Below, piece after piece: positions 11,695-22,286 of a stretch of 64,000 bases of DNA. The position numbers were made by a program, and so were the translations under genes. The stretch spans positions 6,900,501-6,964,500 of the forward strand of contig NC_091672.1 of the NCBI RefSeq assembly GCF_042453785.1, in the 5' to 3' direction. The notes under the pieces were generated by a model. That model searched no databases. It saw only the letters and a list, made by a program, of their open reading frames with translations, and was not told the origin of the DNA. Source of the stretch: Malus domestica. Taxonomy: Eukaryota; Streptophyta; Magnoliopsida; Rosales; Rosaceae. Numbering within the stretch: position 1 is the stretch's first letter; each line of letters starts with the position of its first letter.

Positions 11695-12197
11695 GAGAAG
11701 CGGAATCAAGTGTGGGGCTTTGGCCTTGGAGTTTGTTGGGCAGATGTACCAGGAATTATTACTGAGCACCGAGGTATTTCTAGGGAAGTGAAGTATCTTC
11801 GGGAAGCTTATGAAGCTCAGAAACAAGGCAATGCTACTGCGAAAGAAAAAATGACTCGTATGATGCATGAGGCAAATAAGAAAGCGGAAAAGATGAAAAA
11901 AGAGCAAGAATAAAGCATACAAAGGCTTAGGGCAGAACAAGAGGAAAGTTTGAGGTTAGCAAAGGTGCAAATGGTTGAGCAATTGAAAGCCATGTTGGCA
12001 TATGTGGGCATCAACATTGGTTCATTTGGAGTGGGTGCTTTACAAAGTACTTCAACTCAGCAGCAAGGGTGTGGAAGCTCACACGTTCAGATTTCAACGC
12101 TTTTTAAAGGTGGAAATGACAAGAATATGCAGTGTGGACCTCCAGTTTCTAATGCTATGATGCATGAGGACTGCCAAAGTGAGAATATTGGTTAGTT
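11686..12197 (+). pseudogene. Plant En/Spm (CACTA)-type transposase fragment
   Basis: Two consecutive open segments (11680-11913 and 11950-12195) in different frames, or separated by a stop, encode a coiled-coil Lys/Glu-rich region (KEKMTRMMHEANKKAEKMK) followed by a Met/Gln-rich tail. This resembles the C-terminal part of the Ptta/En-Spm plant transposase family. The N-terminal domain is absent. The fragment lies about 750 bp from a CACTA-like terminus at 12946, consistent with one degraded element. Confidence 0.5.
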
Positions 12198-12539
12198 GTC
12201 ATCAAGCAGCCCTTGTAGATGTGTATTTTGTTTATATATTGCTGGTTTAACCATTATAACGTTTGAATTGGGATACAAGGTTGGATATGTTATATTTTGT
12301 TGTATATAGAGAATCCCTGGTATATCCAGCATAGGATAACATGTATTTTTTGTTTAACATTTGGATGGGTTGTATTGTTAGGTTGCATGAATCGGTCATA
12401 GCCAAGAACATGGGTTATGTAATATATTAGCTTCACTATTTTAGTGCTAATGTTGATTTATGTTTATTATGTAATGGATGATTTGTAAGTTCCTAAAATT
12501 TGGTGGAAATTAGGTCCTGTGAGCACGCCTGATGATTTC

Positions 12540-12946
12540 TATATTTAAATAAAAATATCCAATTGTGTCACACTTTTACAATTGTACTGGAGCTTTATTT
12601 ATTTATTAAAATATAATAGAATGGCACAATTTTAAAGTTGTGGGGCCTTTTCTTTAACATTTATACAGCAATCTAAGCCGTTAAAATAGCAATTGTGCCC
12701 ATCTTACACCATACATTCAATAACCTTTATTGTGAGACACAAAAAGGGTTGTATTTGTGCTTAGCCTTTGGGCACAAAACAACATATTGTGTGCTATCAG
12801 CAATGGTGACGCCCATAGAGAGCACATATACAAATTTAGTTTCTGCACTGTTGCTATTGGTCTATGAGCACAATTGTTGGTGCTTTTTGGCCTCAAAGGG
12901 CACATATAATTTATTGTGTACAGTGGCCATTTTTGTTGTAGTGTAA
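12540..12946. mobile_element. CACTA-type transposon right terminus (relic)
   Basis: The segment ends in GTTGTAGTG at 12946, whose reverse complement CACTACAAC is a classic CACTA terminus. Subterminal sequence is rich in short GGGCACA / TTGTG-type repeats in both orientations (12590-12910), as expected for transposase-binding repeats. The matching left CACTAC terminus was not found, so the outer boundary and any 3 bp target duplication are unknown. The transposase fragment at 11686-12197 may belong to it. Confidence 0.55.
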
Positions 12947-13079
12947 ATGATAGGGTTGAGATTGGGTTGGGTTTGGACGGGTGTTTTTTCTTCATTTTAA
13001 CCGGCCCGATCGGATTTGAAATCGAATTGAACATGGGTGAATTCGGATTGACCCACCCAAGTTGTATTCCTATTGGGAA

Positions 13080-13262
13080 GCTTCCATGATTGAAGAAATA
13101 GCAGCTATCCAAGCTATCAATACTTGGACCCTTGTCCCACCTTCTCCCTCCAATAACATCATCAGTTGCAAATGGGTTTATGGTTAAATGTAAACTCAAT
13201 GGCAGTCTGAACAGAAATAAAGCTTGACTTATTGCCAAAGACTTTCTTCAACAACATGACAT
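13080..13262 (+). pseudogene. Ty1/copia reverse transcriptase fragment
   Basis: The plus strand encodes the start of a copia RVT_2 domain: EEIAAIQAINTWTLVPP, then ISCKWVYG, then a region with stops. It is about 60 codons long and clearly dead. Directly downstream is an LTR-like end and a primer-binding-like site, which is the wrong order for one element. Confidence 0.75.
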
Positions 13263-13309
13263 TAATTATTATGAACCTTTTCTCCTTTTGCTTATTAATG
13301 GTAATTGTG

Positions 13310-13640
13310 TAAATGACTCAGTCGGATAATACTTAAGAGTTAGTTTGTTGAGGTAGTTGAGGTTTGTAGTTTATTTGTTAAGAGTGCTTGGTAATTACAT
13401 GTGTAAATAAGTTGTATATAAACAACTATCTTGTAATCTTATTATTAAATTTTCAATGAAAGATACACTTTTCAATATGGTATCATCCGCCTCTGTCTAA
13501 AGACTGGATCCAAAATCCACATTTCCTTCCTTTTTCTCTTCGTCTTCGCTGTTAAGCTTCGTCACTAAGCTTCCTCTATCTTAAATCTCTCTGATACTTC
13601 TCCTATTTCTTCAATTACGATCCAAAACAATGGATCTATG
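13310..13640 (+). mobile_element. Ty1/copia LTR 3' end plus primer-binding site and leader
   Basis: The sequence to about 13474 ends in ACTTTTCA after an AATAAA-poor, T-rich segment, followed by ATATGGTATCATC at 13475-13487. TGGTATCA is the plant initiator-tRNA-Met primer-binding motif of copia elements. Next comes a leader-like segment up to an ATG at 13630. The left LTR border could not be fixed. Because an RT fragment lies upstream instead of downstream, this is a separate or rearranged copy. Confidence 0.55.
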
Positions 13641-13789
13641 GTGCTAATTAAGCTGCCAAGGGTGAATACTCTTGACAAACGATAATACAAGCAGTTTGCT
13701 CGATAAATTTTAAACAAGCTCAATCTATCATTATGTTAGATATTCGGCTTGGCCCGATAAGTTAACATCCTTTGATCTTGTTTGCAAAT

Positions 13790-13945
13790 ACTTTTAAAAT
13801 GGCTGAAAGTTTTTTTGGTGAAAATGTTTTGGTACCAATTATTAGCAAAAATGTAAGTGAATCTTGAAAAAACATTTCACATGCTTTTGAAACCCAAAAT
13901 ATTTTGCCTAAAAATGCTTTCAAACATTTTAAAAGTACTTTCAAA
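13790..13945. mobile_element. Small MITE with about 30 bp inverted repeats
   Basis: 13790-13819 (ATACTTTTAAAATGGCTGAA, then a T-run) is the approximate reverse complement of 13914-13944 (which ends in CAAACATTTTAAAAGTAC). The interior is AT-rich and non-coding. Target duplication not resolved. Confidence 0.55.
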
Positions 13946-13968
13946 CGAGACATTTAGGGCTGGTTTGA

Positions 13969-14156
13969 TATTGGTGTGCTTTGAAAAAAAACTGCTTCTG
14001 CTATGCTGTGAGAATAAGCTCATTTTTGCTGCTTCACGTTTTCAGCTTTTTTTTCACAAAAAACTGTGAAAATAAGCTGTTTTTAAGTATTTAACAAACA
14101 TCTTTTTTAGCTCAACTTGTTTTTTTATACCTATTTTTTATAAAAGCAAACCAGTA
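13969..14156. mobile_element. MITE, GGGCTGGTTTG family
   Basis: Begins GGGCTGGTTTGATATTGG and ends AAAGCAAACCAGT, whose reverse complement ACTGGTTTGCTTT matches the left end in outline. The interior has the poly-A/T and GTGAGAATAAGC phrases of this abundant family. A fragment of the same family end sits at 20293-20316 inside the first gypsy element. No ORF. Confidence 0.5.
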
Positions 14157-14349
14157 CTTACCAACTATTAAATACAAGAGCCAGGAGGGGCAAAATGGTC
14201 AGTGCAAGTAATGATAATCTGGTGTGACAAGGTGCAGATGGCTAAACTTTCATTTCCTTCCATTTGTATTTACTCTGAGGTTGTCTTTGTTCCTCTGTTC
14301 GTAGTGAGAACTGAGTAGAAATCGCCCACTTCTTATTTTCCCCTCGAAG

Positions 14350-14864
14350 GTAATTTACATTTTCTGAGGAGGAATCAAATCCTCCTCGATCTTTTTTTTT
14401 TTTACAAATTTAGGGTTTCGGCTTGTTGATTAGTTTGTTTTTTTATTGATGATTGGATCGTCGTCTTCGGCGTTAGAATTTGCTCTAATTTTGGTGACAA
14501 TTTTCACGAGATATTTGGGCTTTTGGTGAATTTGAGTTTAATTGCATCTGTATCGATGGGGTTTGAAAGAACTAAAATTTGGGATTTATTTGTGCAAGTT
14601 TTGATGTTACGGGGTTGAATTTTTTTTTTTCTTTCTCCAAATGCTTAGTATGCTAATGTGGATGAATTTTGTTAAGAAATGAAAAATGTGATAGCAGTAG
14701 TGATAAATTTGTAAGATTTGAACCCAGTAAAGCTTAAATTTTGAATACCGATAGCGGAAAATGAAATGTAGTTTCTTCTTTCTCTTCCGTTGTGTACGCT
14801 GAAAGATCGCCTATCAGAAAAAGGGCAAACGGGGGGTGAGTGCTGATATCTGTGTCGCTTGCAG
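14350..14864 (+). other. Probable 5'-UTR intron of OEP16-3
   Basis: CCTCGAAG|GTAATTTAC at 14342-14358 fits a donor, and TGTCGCTTGCAG|G ending at 14864 fits an acceptor 30 bp before the start codon. The interval is T-rich, as plant introns are, and holds no coding sequence. Leader introns of this kind are common; transcript data would settle it. Confidence 0.55.
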
Positions 14865-14894
14865 GTTTTGTTTGTACCAGTTTAGTAGACAGTC

Positions 14895-16569
14895 ATGGAC
14901 TCCTTGGACCCGGCAGAGCGTAGGTATTTGGAGGATGAGGATACTCCTCTGATGAAGACACTTAAGGGTGCGACAAATGGATTTGTAACTGGAACTATCT
15001 TTGGGACCATAGTTGCTACTTGGTATGATGTGCCTCGTGTTGAGAGAAATGTCGCTCTTCCTGGGCTGATAAGGACCCTGAGGATGATGGGAAACTACGG
15101 GGTTACATTTGCTGCAATTGGGGGAGTGTACATTGGCGTTGAACAGCTTGTGCAAAATTATCGGATGAAGAGAGACTTTATCAATGGAGCTGTCGGTGGT
15201 TTTGTTGCTGGGTCTACTATTCTAGGTTACAGAGGTGAGGATTTCTTGTAATCCTTGATTTCTTACTTGAACTTTGTATTCCTTCTATCATGAGTGGTAA
15301 TCTGTAGTAACATGATCTTATAATGTTTGGTATTTCTACAAACCAAATTGGATTTTAGTTTCCAAAAAAGGGTTTAGTTTTTACGGGATAGATTTCTTGT
15401 CAGTGTTCATTAAGAAAGTAGGTATCACCTTATGACTTATGAGGTTTTCTTTCGTTGAATAATTTCATTAGTTAAAAATGGTAATGGTAATATGTGTTTC
15501 AGTTGTGTATGTGTGTTTTGGTGTACGGTAGATGTATGGAATATGGATAGATATTTAAAAATGGTAATGGTAATATGTGTTTTGGTTGTGTATAGTTTTT
15601 GAACTAATGTTCTGAGAGAGAGTGAGTAACTAGATTGTCAAGCTTTAGGATTGTTCAAGGAAAGAAACCTTTTTGAAATGAGTTTTCACCTTCACGTGAA
15701 CCTAATTAGTTGGCCTACAATTAGTACATTTCTTCTTATCCTTAAATTTTTCATCCTTAATAAATAAAATCTGACTTTAGGATAACAGCACCTTTGATTA
15801 CACAAATGGTAATAGATTGAAGTGCATTGAATGGCTAAGTTTAGCTATGCTAATAAGCTTTGAACTTGGTGTTCCAATGAACAATGATACTCTCTTCGTC
15901 TCTCGTATGCCAGAGCTAGTTTGAGACCTCATGTGCAAAGTTTTATGTTGATTAGTATATGAATTTAAGAGGCTGTTGATCCTGTCCCTAAAGTTTGAAG
16001 AGAATACATCACTTTATGTTCTAATTAGAAGCAGAGTAAGTACTTGGGAATTTGCAATCCACCAAGATGGATCTATGAACAAAGCATCCCCGTGTCTGAA
16101 AACCACACTATAAGCGTTTCTCATATACTTTCAGCTCATACAGAAATGCATAATTGACACGTAGTTCTCCATGCACATGACCAAACTTGCACTTGATTTT
16201 CTAATCCTTGTTTACTGCGTTTGTGTGCGTGCTTCCCAATTATTTTTTCCACTCAATGGCCGCTGCAAGCATTATTGTTTTGATTTGTATACGTATTGAT
16301 TAGTGATTCAGTACTATTATTTCACGGGGGAAATAAATTGGGACTTTGGACTCTCCATTCCTAGTTGATATTTTTGCTAGCGGGTACTTGTTCTCAATTA
16401 CATTAATCATTTGCTGTCAGGAAAGAGCATTTCAACTGCAATTTCTGCTGGAGCAGCCCTGGCAGTCACTTCGTCGCTCATTGATGCTGGGGGCCAGACC
16501 ACGAGAATTGATAATGGCAAGGAGTACTATCCTTACACCACCAAGAAAAGATCCACATCCGATTCATAA
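14895..16569 (+). CDS. OEP163: Outer envelope pore protein 16-3 / complex I B14.7-type Tim17-family protein
   Basis: Two exons, 14895-15234 and 16421-16569, give a 162-residue protein; the split Gly codon joins cleanly at GT...AG borders. The sequence (VPRVERNVALPGLIRT, IGGVYIGVEQLVQNYR, GFVAGSTILGYRG, then SLIDAGGQTTR and KEYYPYTTKKR) strongly resembles Arabidopsis At2g42210. That family member has been reported both as plastid outer-envelope OEP16-3 and as a mitochondrial complex I membrane-arm subunit. The Tim17/22/23-type fold is seen as Gly-rich hydrophobic segments at residues 30-50, 65-90 and 98-113 and an Ala-rich one after the splice (116-132). Length matches the family. A leader intron is likely (GT at 14350, AG at 14863-14864). 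The downstream neighbour STR9 is separated by inserted transposons. Confidence 0.93.
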
Positions 16570-17317
16570 ACTTAACTGATGAAAAGGTGAACACTTGTTT
16601 CTTGAATTGGCTGTATTTCCAGAGATGCAATCATACTCTCAGTTCGCTTTCTCTGATGTCCAAATTTATGTTTTTGACCTTGAATGGATGTCTTGAATAA
16701 GTTTTCTATTTCGTGCTGTTGAAATGTTACGAAAATATATATCATTTTGTACACGAGTTTTTCAATATTTAGACTGGTTTTTATTCCGGTTCTTGCGAGT
16801 TAGTAAAAATCGCAACGAGAATATAACATGTTTACACTATGATTCCTAGCTTTTAGTGAATATCTCAACGCCTCATTCAAATTTCGTTCCTTTCGTTCCA
16901 AGCTCGTGTTTAAATAAACACATCATATCATTTTACTAAACCCCTTTTAATTTTCCGAACAAGTGTTTACTTGTGTGTGCAAAAGAGTCGCTTTTGTAAT
17001 TGCAATGCATTATAGAATGTGAGATATCGGTTCATATCCTTTGACTTTGAAAAAATGCTTCTATAAGTCTTTCCGGAAGAGTATATTGTCGTGGCAAAAC
17101 CACCAGGTGGTTGCCTTTTTGAAAGAAAAAAAAAAAATCAGACGCTTGCAACATACTGTGATCAAAACCTAATACTCATTAAATAGGACAACCGCAAGGT
17201 CATGTAACATGTACTATTAGCTTCTCAAAAGAGTGCGAATGCAATGTCATTACATTCTCGAATGTTGTTTAAACGTACAAAATTAACCGCAATGTCATTT
17301 CATTTTAATACAAGTTA
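16570..17317. other. OEP16-3 3' flank, no gene seen
   Basis: AT-rich 3'-UTR and intergenic sequence with an A-run at 17127-17139. No ORF or repeat of note before the hAT MITE. Confidence 0.5.
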
Positions 17318-17325
17318 GCTTTGTC

Positions 17326-18038
17326 CAGTGGCAGATCCAGGATTTTAATATCGGATGGTCCTAATATAAAGCTAAAAAAATTAGATGAAAATAACATTGA
17401 AACATTAAACGATCAACTACAACTTTTTATTCTTAATCTTAATATAAACAACAATTTGATGCAACCCTTTTTTTAGCAAGATCACTAATCCCTTACAATT
17501 GAGAAAAGTCACTTATTAAATGCATTGAATGAATATAAATATCAAGTTAATCTTAAAATGTATGGGTATGTGAAGGCTGAAGTAGAGATCGGAGAAGAGA
17601 TGGTGGCCTTCCGTTGGGTGGGGTGGGAATATTAGGGAACGGGGATTAGGGACTAGGGAGTTAATTTGGGTGGAGTGGAATTGTTTGAAAGTCGAACCCT
17701 TTTTGTTTTTTTTTTTGTTTGTTTTAATAAAAAATGGTGAGGCTCTCAGCCTCCCGCGTGACCTAGGATGGTGTTCTCAAACAATACATCAATACTCACT
17801 GTTTTACTTAAAGCTCCACGTGACATCGTGACCTAGGATAGTAGGATGCCGTTTAAAAAGTAAATAGTCTTCTTCTTCTCTTCTTCTGGTTTGGCAGAAA
17901 GCCAGAATATTTGTGCAGCTACTGCTCTTCCCCTCCACCACTGCCTAGACTTGTGGTCCTTGGAAGTCCTCACAGCCAATTATCTGAGCTTTTGGGTGGT
18001 CCCGGGACCACCCAGGTCCCTTAATAGATCCGCCCCTG
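17326..18038. mobile_element. Non-autonomous hAT MITE with perfect 8 bp target duplication
   Basis: Starts CAGTGGCAGATC and ends GATCCGCCCCTG (reverse complement CAGGGGCGGATC, 10 of 12 matching). It is flanked by identical GCTTTGTC at 17318-17325 and 18039-18046. An 8 bp duplication with CAGNGGCRGATC ends is characteristic of plant hAT derivatives. The 713 bp interior has no transposase. Its open frame at 17891-18088 runs off the element and is not a gene. Confidence 0.88.
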
Positions 18039-18155
18039 GCTTTGTCATTGTACGTGGAGCTCACTTGTATTATCTAGTACTTCAATAGTATGATCAGTTT
18101 TATATGTCTAAACAACATTACTCGATTGGTGCTAAGCTTTGTTGAGTTGTAAAAT

Positions 18156-18350
18156 TAATTGAAAGGCGTGAGGAGACAAAGGAAGAAATGGTCCGAATGC
18201 TCTTACTCATGGAGACTCAAATGGAAAAGGAAGATGCAGCATACCTTTTAGAGCAAGAAATGTTCGAGTTTGAGGGAATGAAGGAGGACCTCAACAAATA
18301 TACTCCAAGGAGGAAGAATTCTTCCCTTATAACTTATAAGTAAGCAAAAA
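18156..18350 (+). pseudogene. Coiled-coil fragment, probably transposon-derived
   Basis: A run of about 60 codons with ATG-poor start encodes a highly charged helix (EEMVRMLLLMETQMEKED, then FEFEGMKEDLNKYTPRRK) to a stop near 18343. It resembles C-terminal tails of NAM-associated/PIF-related plant proteins, but I cannot place it firmly. It lies just upstream of the gypsy insertion at 18522, whose right flank (25980 on) does not visibly continue it. Confidence 0.35.
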
Positions 18351-18521
18351 TTATAAGACCCCATGCCACAAGGAATGTTTTTTATTCATCTAATGATCAA
18401 AATAATGATCCACCCAGACCAAGTCCACCACCAAGTCAACCAAATCCCTATGAATGTATTAGTAATTGTTGTAATTTTTATTTGCTAATGTCTATTGTTT
18501 TAATTTTTTTTATATAGTATT

Positions 18522-18956
18522 TGACACACCCCGACCTAGATCAAGGCATGCTGGCCGTCACGTCAGAGTGACGTAGCCATGTGTACAGTGCGGAAGCGAT
18601 AATGATAAGAATTACATGGATAATTGAAAACCAAATTACTAGAGTGCACTACTAAACAGAAAGTGATAGGAGTTAGTTAAAACAGTAAACACTCATAATC
18701 AGAGCATAAAGTCTAGGTGCAATCCAGTATGACAAGTACTAGTTATACAGTACCAGGAATGTCCTACTATTAATTAAATGAGTCAGAACAGCCGACGCCC
18801 TCGAGCCACCAACAACAAGCTTACTTAAAATCTGGAGGGGCGCAAAACAGAAAACGTGAGTGGGCCAAAACAAATGTTTTACAAAACCATTTCATTTACC
18901 AACATAACTAACCCCTCGCTGTAAAACATGTATAATTTCCCAAAATCAAGATATAA

Positions 18957-19026
<70 letters not shown>

Positions 19027-20292
19027 GAAATCATATCAAGTCGGTTCATGCTTCACATAATCATATTCATATGTATGTCATGCCAAAATATAACAAAGTA
19101 AACAATCCAGGTAAAAATAATTTCATAGAAATATGATATGTTAGCCAGAATTCCTGTGGTAGTCTGTACGGCTGAATTCATAGCTCAAACTCAATCTAGC
19201 CGGAGTCACTATTATGACCTATACGGCAATATACTGCACATAAGTCGGAACCACTGAAAAGGGGTCTGTACGACAAGATTTGGTGAAATATAATTATGCT
19301 CAATTCTATTCTCTCATAATAGCTGGGTGATAATTCGCTAGTCACCTATGAGTCGGAACCATAAATAAGGTCTGTACAACAAGACTATGCACTTAAGTTG
19401 GATCCAATATGAGCATATAGTGCGGGAGGTGATGTAAATAAACAAGCATGTACTTCATATCTCTGGCTAATTCATAATCACCCTAGGTGCAGTTTTATGA
19501 GCTCAACATTACTCAATCACATATCACATTATCGATGATTCACATAACCAAACATAACTTACATGTGCCTCCACAGCACCACATTTATATATATATGCAA
19601 TCATGAAATGCATATTCAAAATATAAAAGCATTTGGCATATTATTTCAAAGCATACTTTTCTTAAAATGCAATTCTGGGAAATATATCAAGTATATAAAT
19701 ATATACTGAAAACAAAAACCCACTCACTGATATGTTGACGGGTCGTAACCCCTGAGTCGCCCCTGGATACGCTCGTCCTCGGGATAAGTCTCACCTATAT
19801 GCGAATTAACTATAAAAACGTTATTTGAAAGCTCATAGACAAAACTAGCTAATAACTTCTCATACATTGCTCAAAATGGGTATATGAATATACCACAGTG
19901 ATCTACACAACCTCAGGATCATCCCCATATTTTTAGAAATAGTTTTGGACCTCCCACGCACCGCCATGCGCCGGCGGGTGCACGGCAAGACACGCTACCA
20001 CGCGCAGGGAATCCTGACAGATTCCCTAACTGCCGTTAGGAATATTCCTCGGAATATTCCGTTAAAACCCAACGGAAACCGTCCAAACTAACTGACACTG
20101 TGAGAATATTCCGTCAAACTTGACGGAATATTCTTCCATCTCCTACCTCCAGCTCCGGCAACTGTCGCCGGCGCCGGAAACTGGGCAATTTTTCAAACTC
20201 CTTAATCTCGCTCATTTCTTCACCATTTTTCATGCAATTTATACCAAAATGAAGCTAGGGACATCTACAATCATGTTATACCATTTCAAAGC
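18522..20292 (-). repeat. 3' LTR of the first gypsy element, truncated
   Basis: Homologous to 23646-25372 of the right LTR from the TGACACACC / TGAAATACC end as far as the shared phrase ATGTTATACCATTT(C/T)AAAGC. The rest of the LTR is absent. It contains a long (AT)n tract at 18958-19024 that is only a short TA run in the sister LTR. Open frames such as 20120-20407 are LTR sequence, not genes. Confidence 0.85.
18958..19024. repeat. (AT)n microsatellite inside LTR
   Basis: About 33 uninterrupted AT units. The matching position in the right LTR (near 24081-24100) has only a few units, so the expansion came after insertion. Confidence 0.95.
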
Positions 20293-20316
20293 ACAGCAAT
20301 ACCAAACCAGCCCTAA
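20293..20316. repeat. MITE end at the retrotransposon deletion junction
   Basis: ACAGCAATACCAAACCAGCC plus CTA is the reverse complement of the GGGCTGGTTTGGTATTGCTG terminus of the MITE family seen at 13969. It sits exactly between the truncated LTR and the RNase H frame, adding about a dozen foreign codons to that frame. Confidence 0.6.
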
Positions 20317-20319
20317 GTT

Positions 20320-20809
20320 TGGCTGGAGTCTTTCTACTAAGTGCGTCCGCCACCGCATTTGCACGACCAGAGTGATACTCAATCGTGCAATCATAGTCAC
20401 TAAGTAACTTAATCCACTTCCGATGTCGAAGATTAAGATCTCTCTGAGTAAACAAATACTGAAGACTCTTATGATCTGTAAAGATTTTACATTTCTCACC
20501 ATAAAGATAATGTCTCCAAATCTTCAAAGCAAAGATGATAGTTGCTAACTCCAAATCATGTGTAGGGTAATTCTTCTCATGAGGTTTCAACTGTCTCGAA
20601 GCATAAGCAATTACCCTACCATGTTGCATCAATACACAACCCAAACCATTCAGAGAAGCATCACTATAAACCTCATAATTACCCATATCATCTGGAAGTG
20701 TTAGAACATGTGCATGAGTGAGATAGTACTTCAACTGCTGAAAACTTTGCTCACATTTATTATCCCACTCAAACTTAACATCATTTCGAGTCAACCTCGT
20801 CAATGGCAA
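20320..20809 (-). pseudogene. Gypsy RNase H domain
   Basis: Encodes the connection/RNase H part of pol. The acidic residues are visible in [24 protein letters not shown] and [11 protein letters not shown], and the domain ends at VADALSRK. Past that point the frame runs into the MITE remnant and the LTR instead of integrase. The RT upstream is separated by a stop and frame change. Confidence 0.85.
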
Positions 20810-20853
20810 AGCAATTACTGAAAAGTCCTTAACGAACCGTCTATAATAGCCTG

Positions 20854-21480
20854 CTAAGCCAAGAAAACTTCGTACCTCTGTGACGGTTCGAGGTCGCTCG
20901 AATTCTCCACAGCTGCCACTTTCTGAGAATCCACTTGAATGCCTTGAGCAGAAATGAAATGTCCCAAAAATGCCACTTGATTCAACCGGAATTCACATTT
21001 GCTAAACTTAGCATATAGTTGGTGTTCCCTCAAACTGCTCAACACCAACTTCAGATGTCTAGCATGCTCAGCCTTAGACTTAGAGTATACCAGAATATTG
21101 TCAATGAAGACAATAACAAACATGTCCAAATATGGCTGGAATACTCGATTCATCAAATCCATAAAAGCTGCTGGTGCATTAGTTAACCCGAATGACATCA
21201 CAAGAAACTCATAATGACCATATCGAGTCTTGAATGCAGTTTTAGGGACATCCTCATTTTTAATCTTCAACTGGTAGTAACCTAACCTCAAGTCAATCTT
21301 AGAAAATACACAGGCACCTTTAAGTTGATCAAATAAATCATCTATACAAGGCAATGGATAACGATTCTTAATATTTACCCAATTTAATTGCCTGTAATCA
21401 ATGCACAGCCTCAAAGTTCCATCTTTCTTCCTCACAAATAAAACTGGAGCTCCCCAAGGTGAAGTACTAGGCTAAATAAA
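20854..21480 (-). pseudogene. Gypsy reverse transcriptase with altered catalytic motif
   Basis: RT palm and fingers are recognisable ([43 protein letters not shown]). The catalytic box reads [11 protein letters not shown]: the second Asp of the usual [YF]xDD motif is Asn, so this copy could not polymerise. A stop codon precedes the open part (rc of TTA/CTA near 21472). Confidence 0.88.
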
Positions 21481-21587
21481 ACCTTTATCCACTAACTCTT
21501 GCAACTGCACTTTCAATTCTCTTAATTCAGCAGGAGCCATTCTGTAAGGAGTCAAAGATATAGGATTCGTACCTGGAAGTAGATCAA

Positions 21588-22115
21588 TTACAAACTCCAC
21601 CTCTCTATCTGGCAGTAATCCAGGCAAATCCTCAGGAAATACATCTGGAAAATACTGACCACACGAACATCCTCCACACTACTAGGTGCATCATCATTCA
21701 ACACCACATGAGCCAAATATCCCTGACAACCTTTTGACAACAATCTCTTTGCTTTCATGGCTGAAATAATACCATGCCTCACCCCACTAGGCTCTCCTAC
21801 AAACGTAACTTCAGGTAATCCAGGACCATGAAATGTGACTGTCTTTCCATAACAATCTATCTTAGCACGATTATAGTGCAACCAATCAGTGCCCAAAATC
21901 ACATCAAAATCCATAATATCCAACGGCATAAGATTAGCTGGCATAATTACGTCCTCTACTACCACTGGACATCCTGGATATACACGATCCACAAAACAGC
22001 TATCCCCTCTAGGCATAGAAAACTCTAAATCATATCCTAGAAGTGTAGGATGGGGTTGTGTCACTTGAGCAAATGTATGAGAAATAACAGAATGTGTAGC
22101 ACCACAATCAATCAA
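21588..22115 (-). pseudogene. Gypsy aspartic protease region
   Basis: Retropepsin-like domain with IDCGATHSVIS (the D[ST]G-type active site is DCG here, as in many plant gypsy proteases) and the second motif DVILGTDWLHYN. It lies between the gag zinc knuckle and RT, as expected. Confidence 0.82.
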
Positions 22116-22286
22116 TACTCTAGCAAAGTGACCAAGAATATTTACCTATGATTAAATCTGGATTATTCTAGGCATCTTACAGTGACATGTTATGGATACG
22201 CCCTTGACTCTGCTGTCGTCCACCGCGACATCTGTTGGCGTGAATACCACGTCCCTGCCTCTGCTGACCTAACTGCCTCAAAGATC

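Noticed and set aside
12717..13238. 173-codon minus-strand ORF
   Set aside because: It spans a CACTA terminus and an antisense copia RT fragment; no domain or sensible composition.
20120..20407. Protein-coding ORF repeated at 20120 and 25201
   Set aside because: Both copies lie in the two LTRs of the same gypsy element, on the strand opposite to transcription. They are repeat sequence, not a gene pair.
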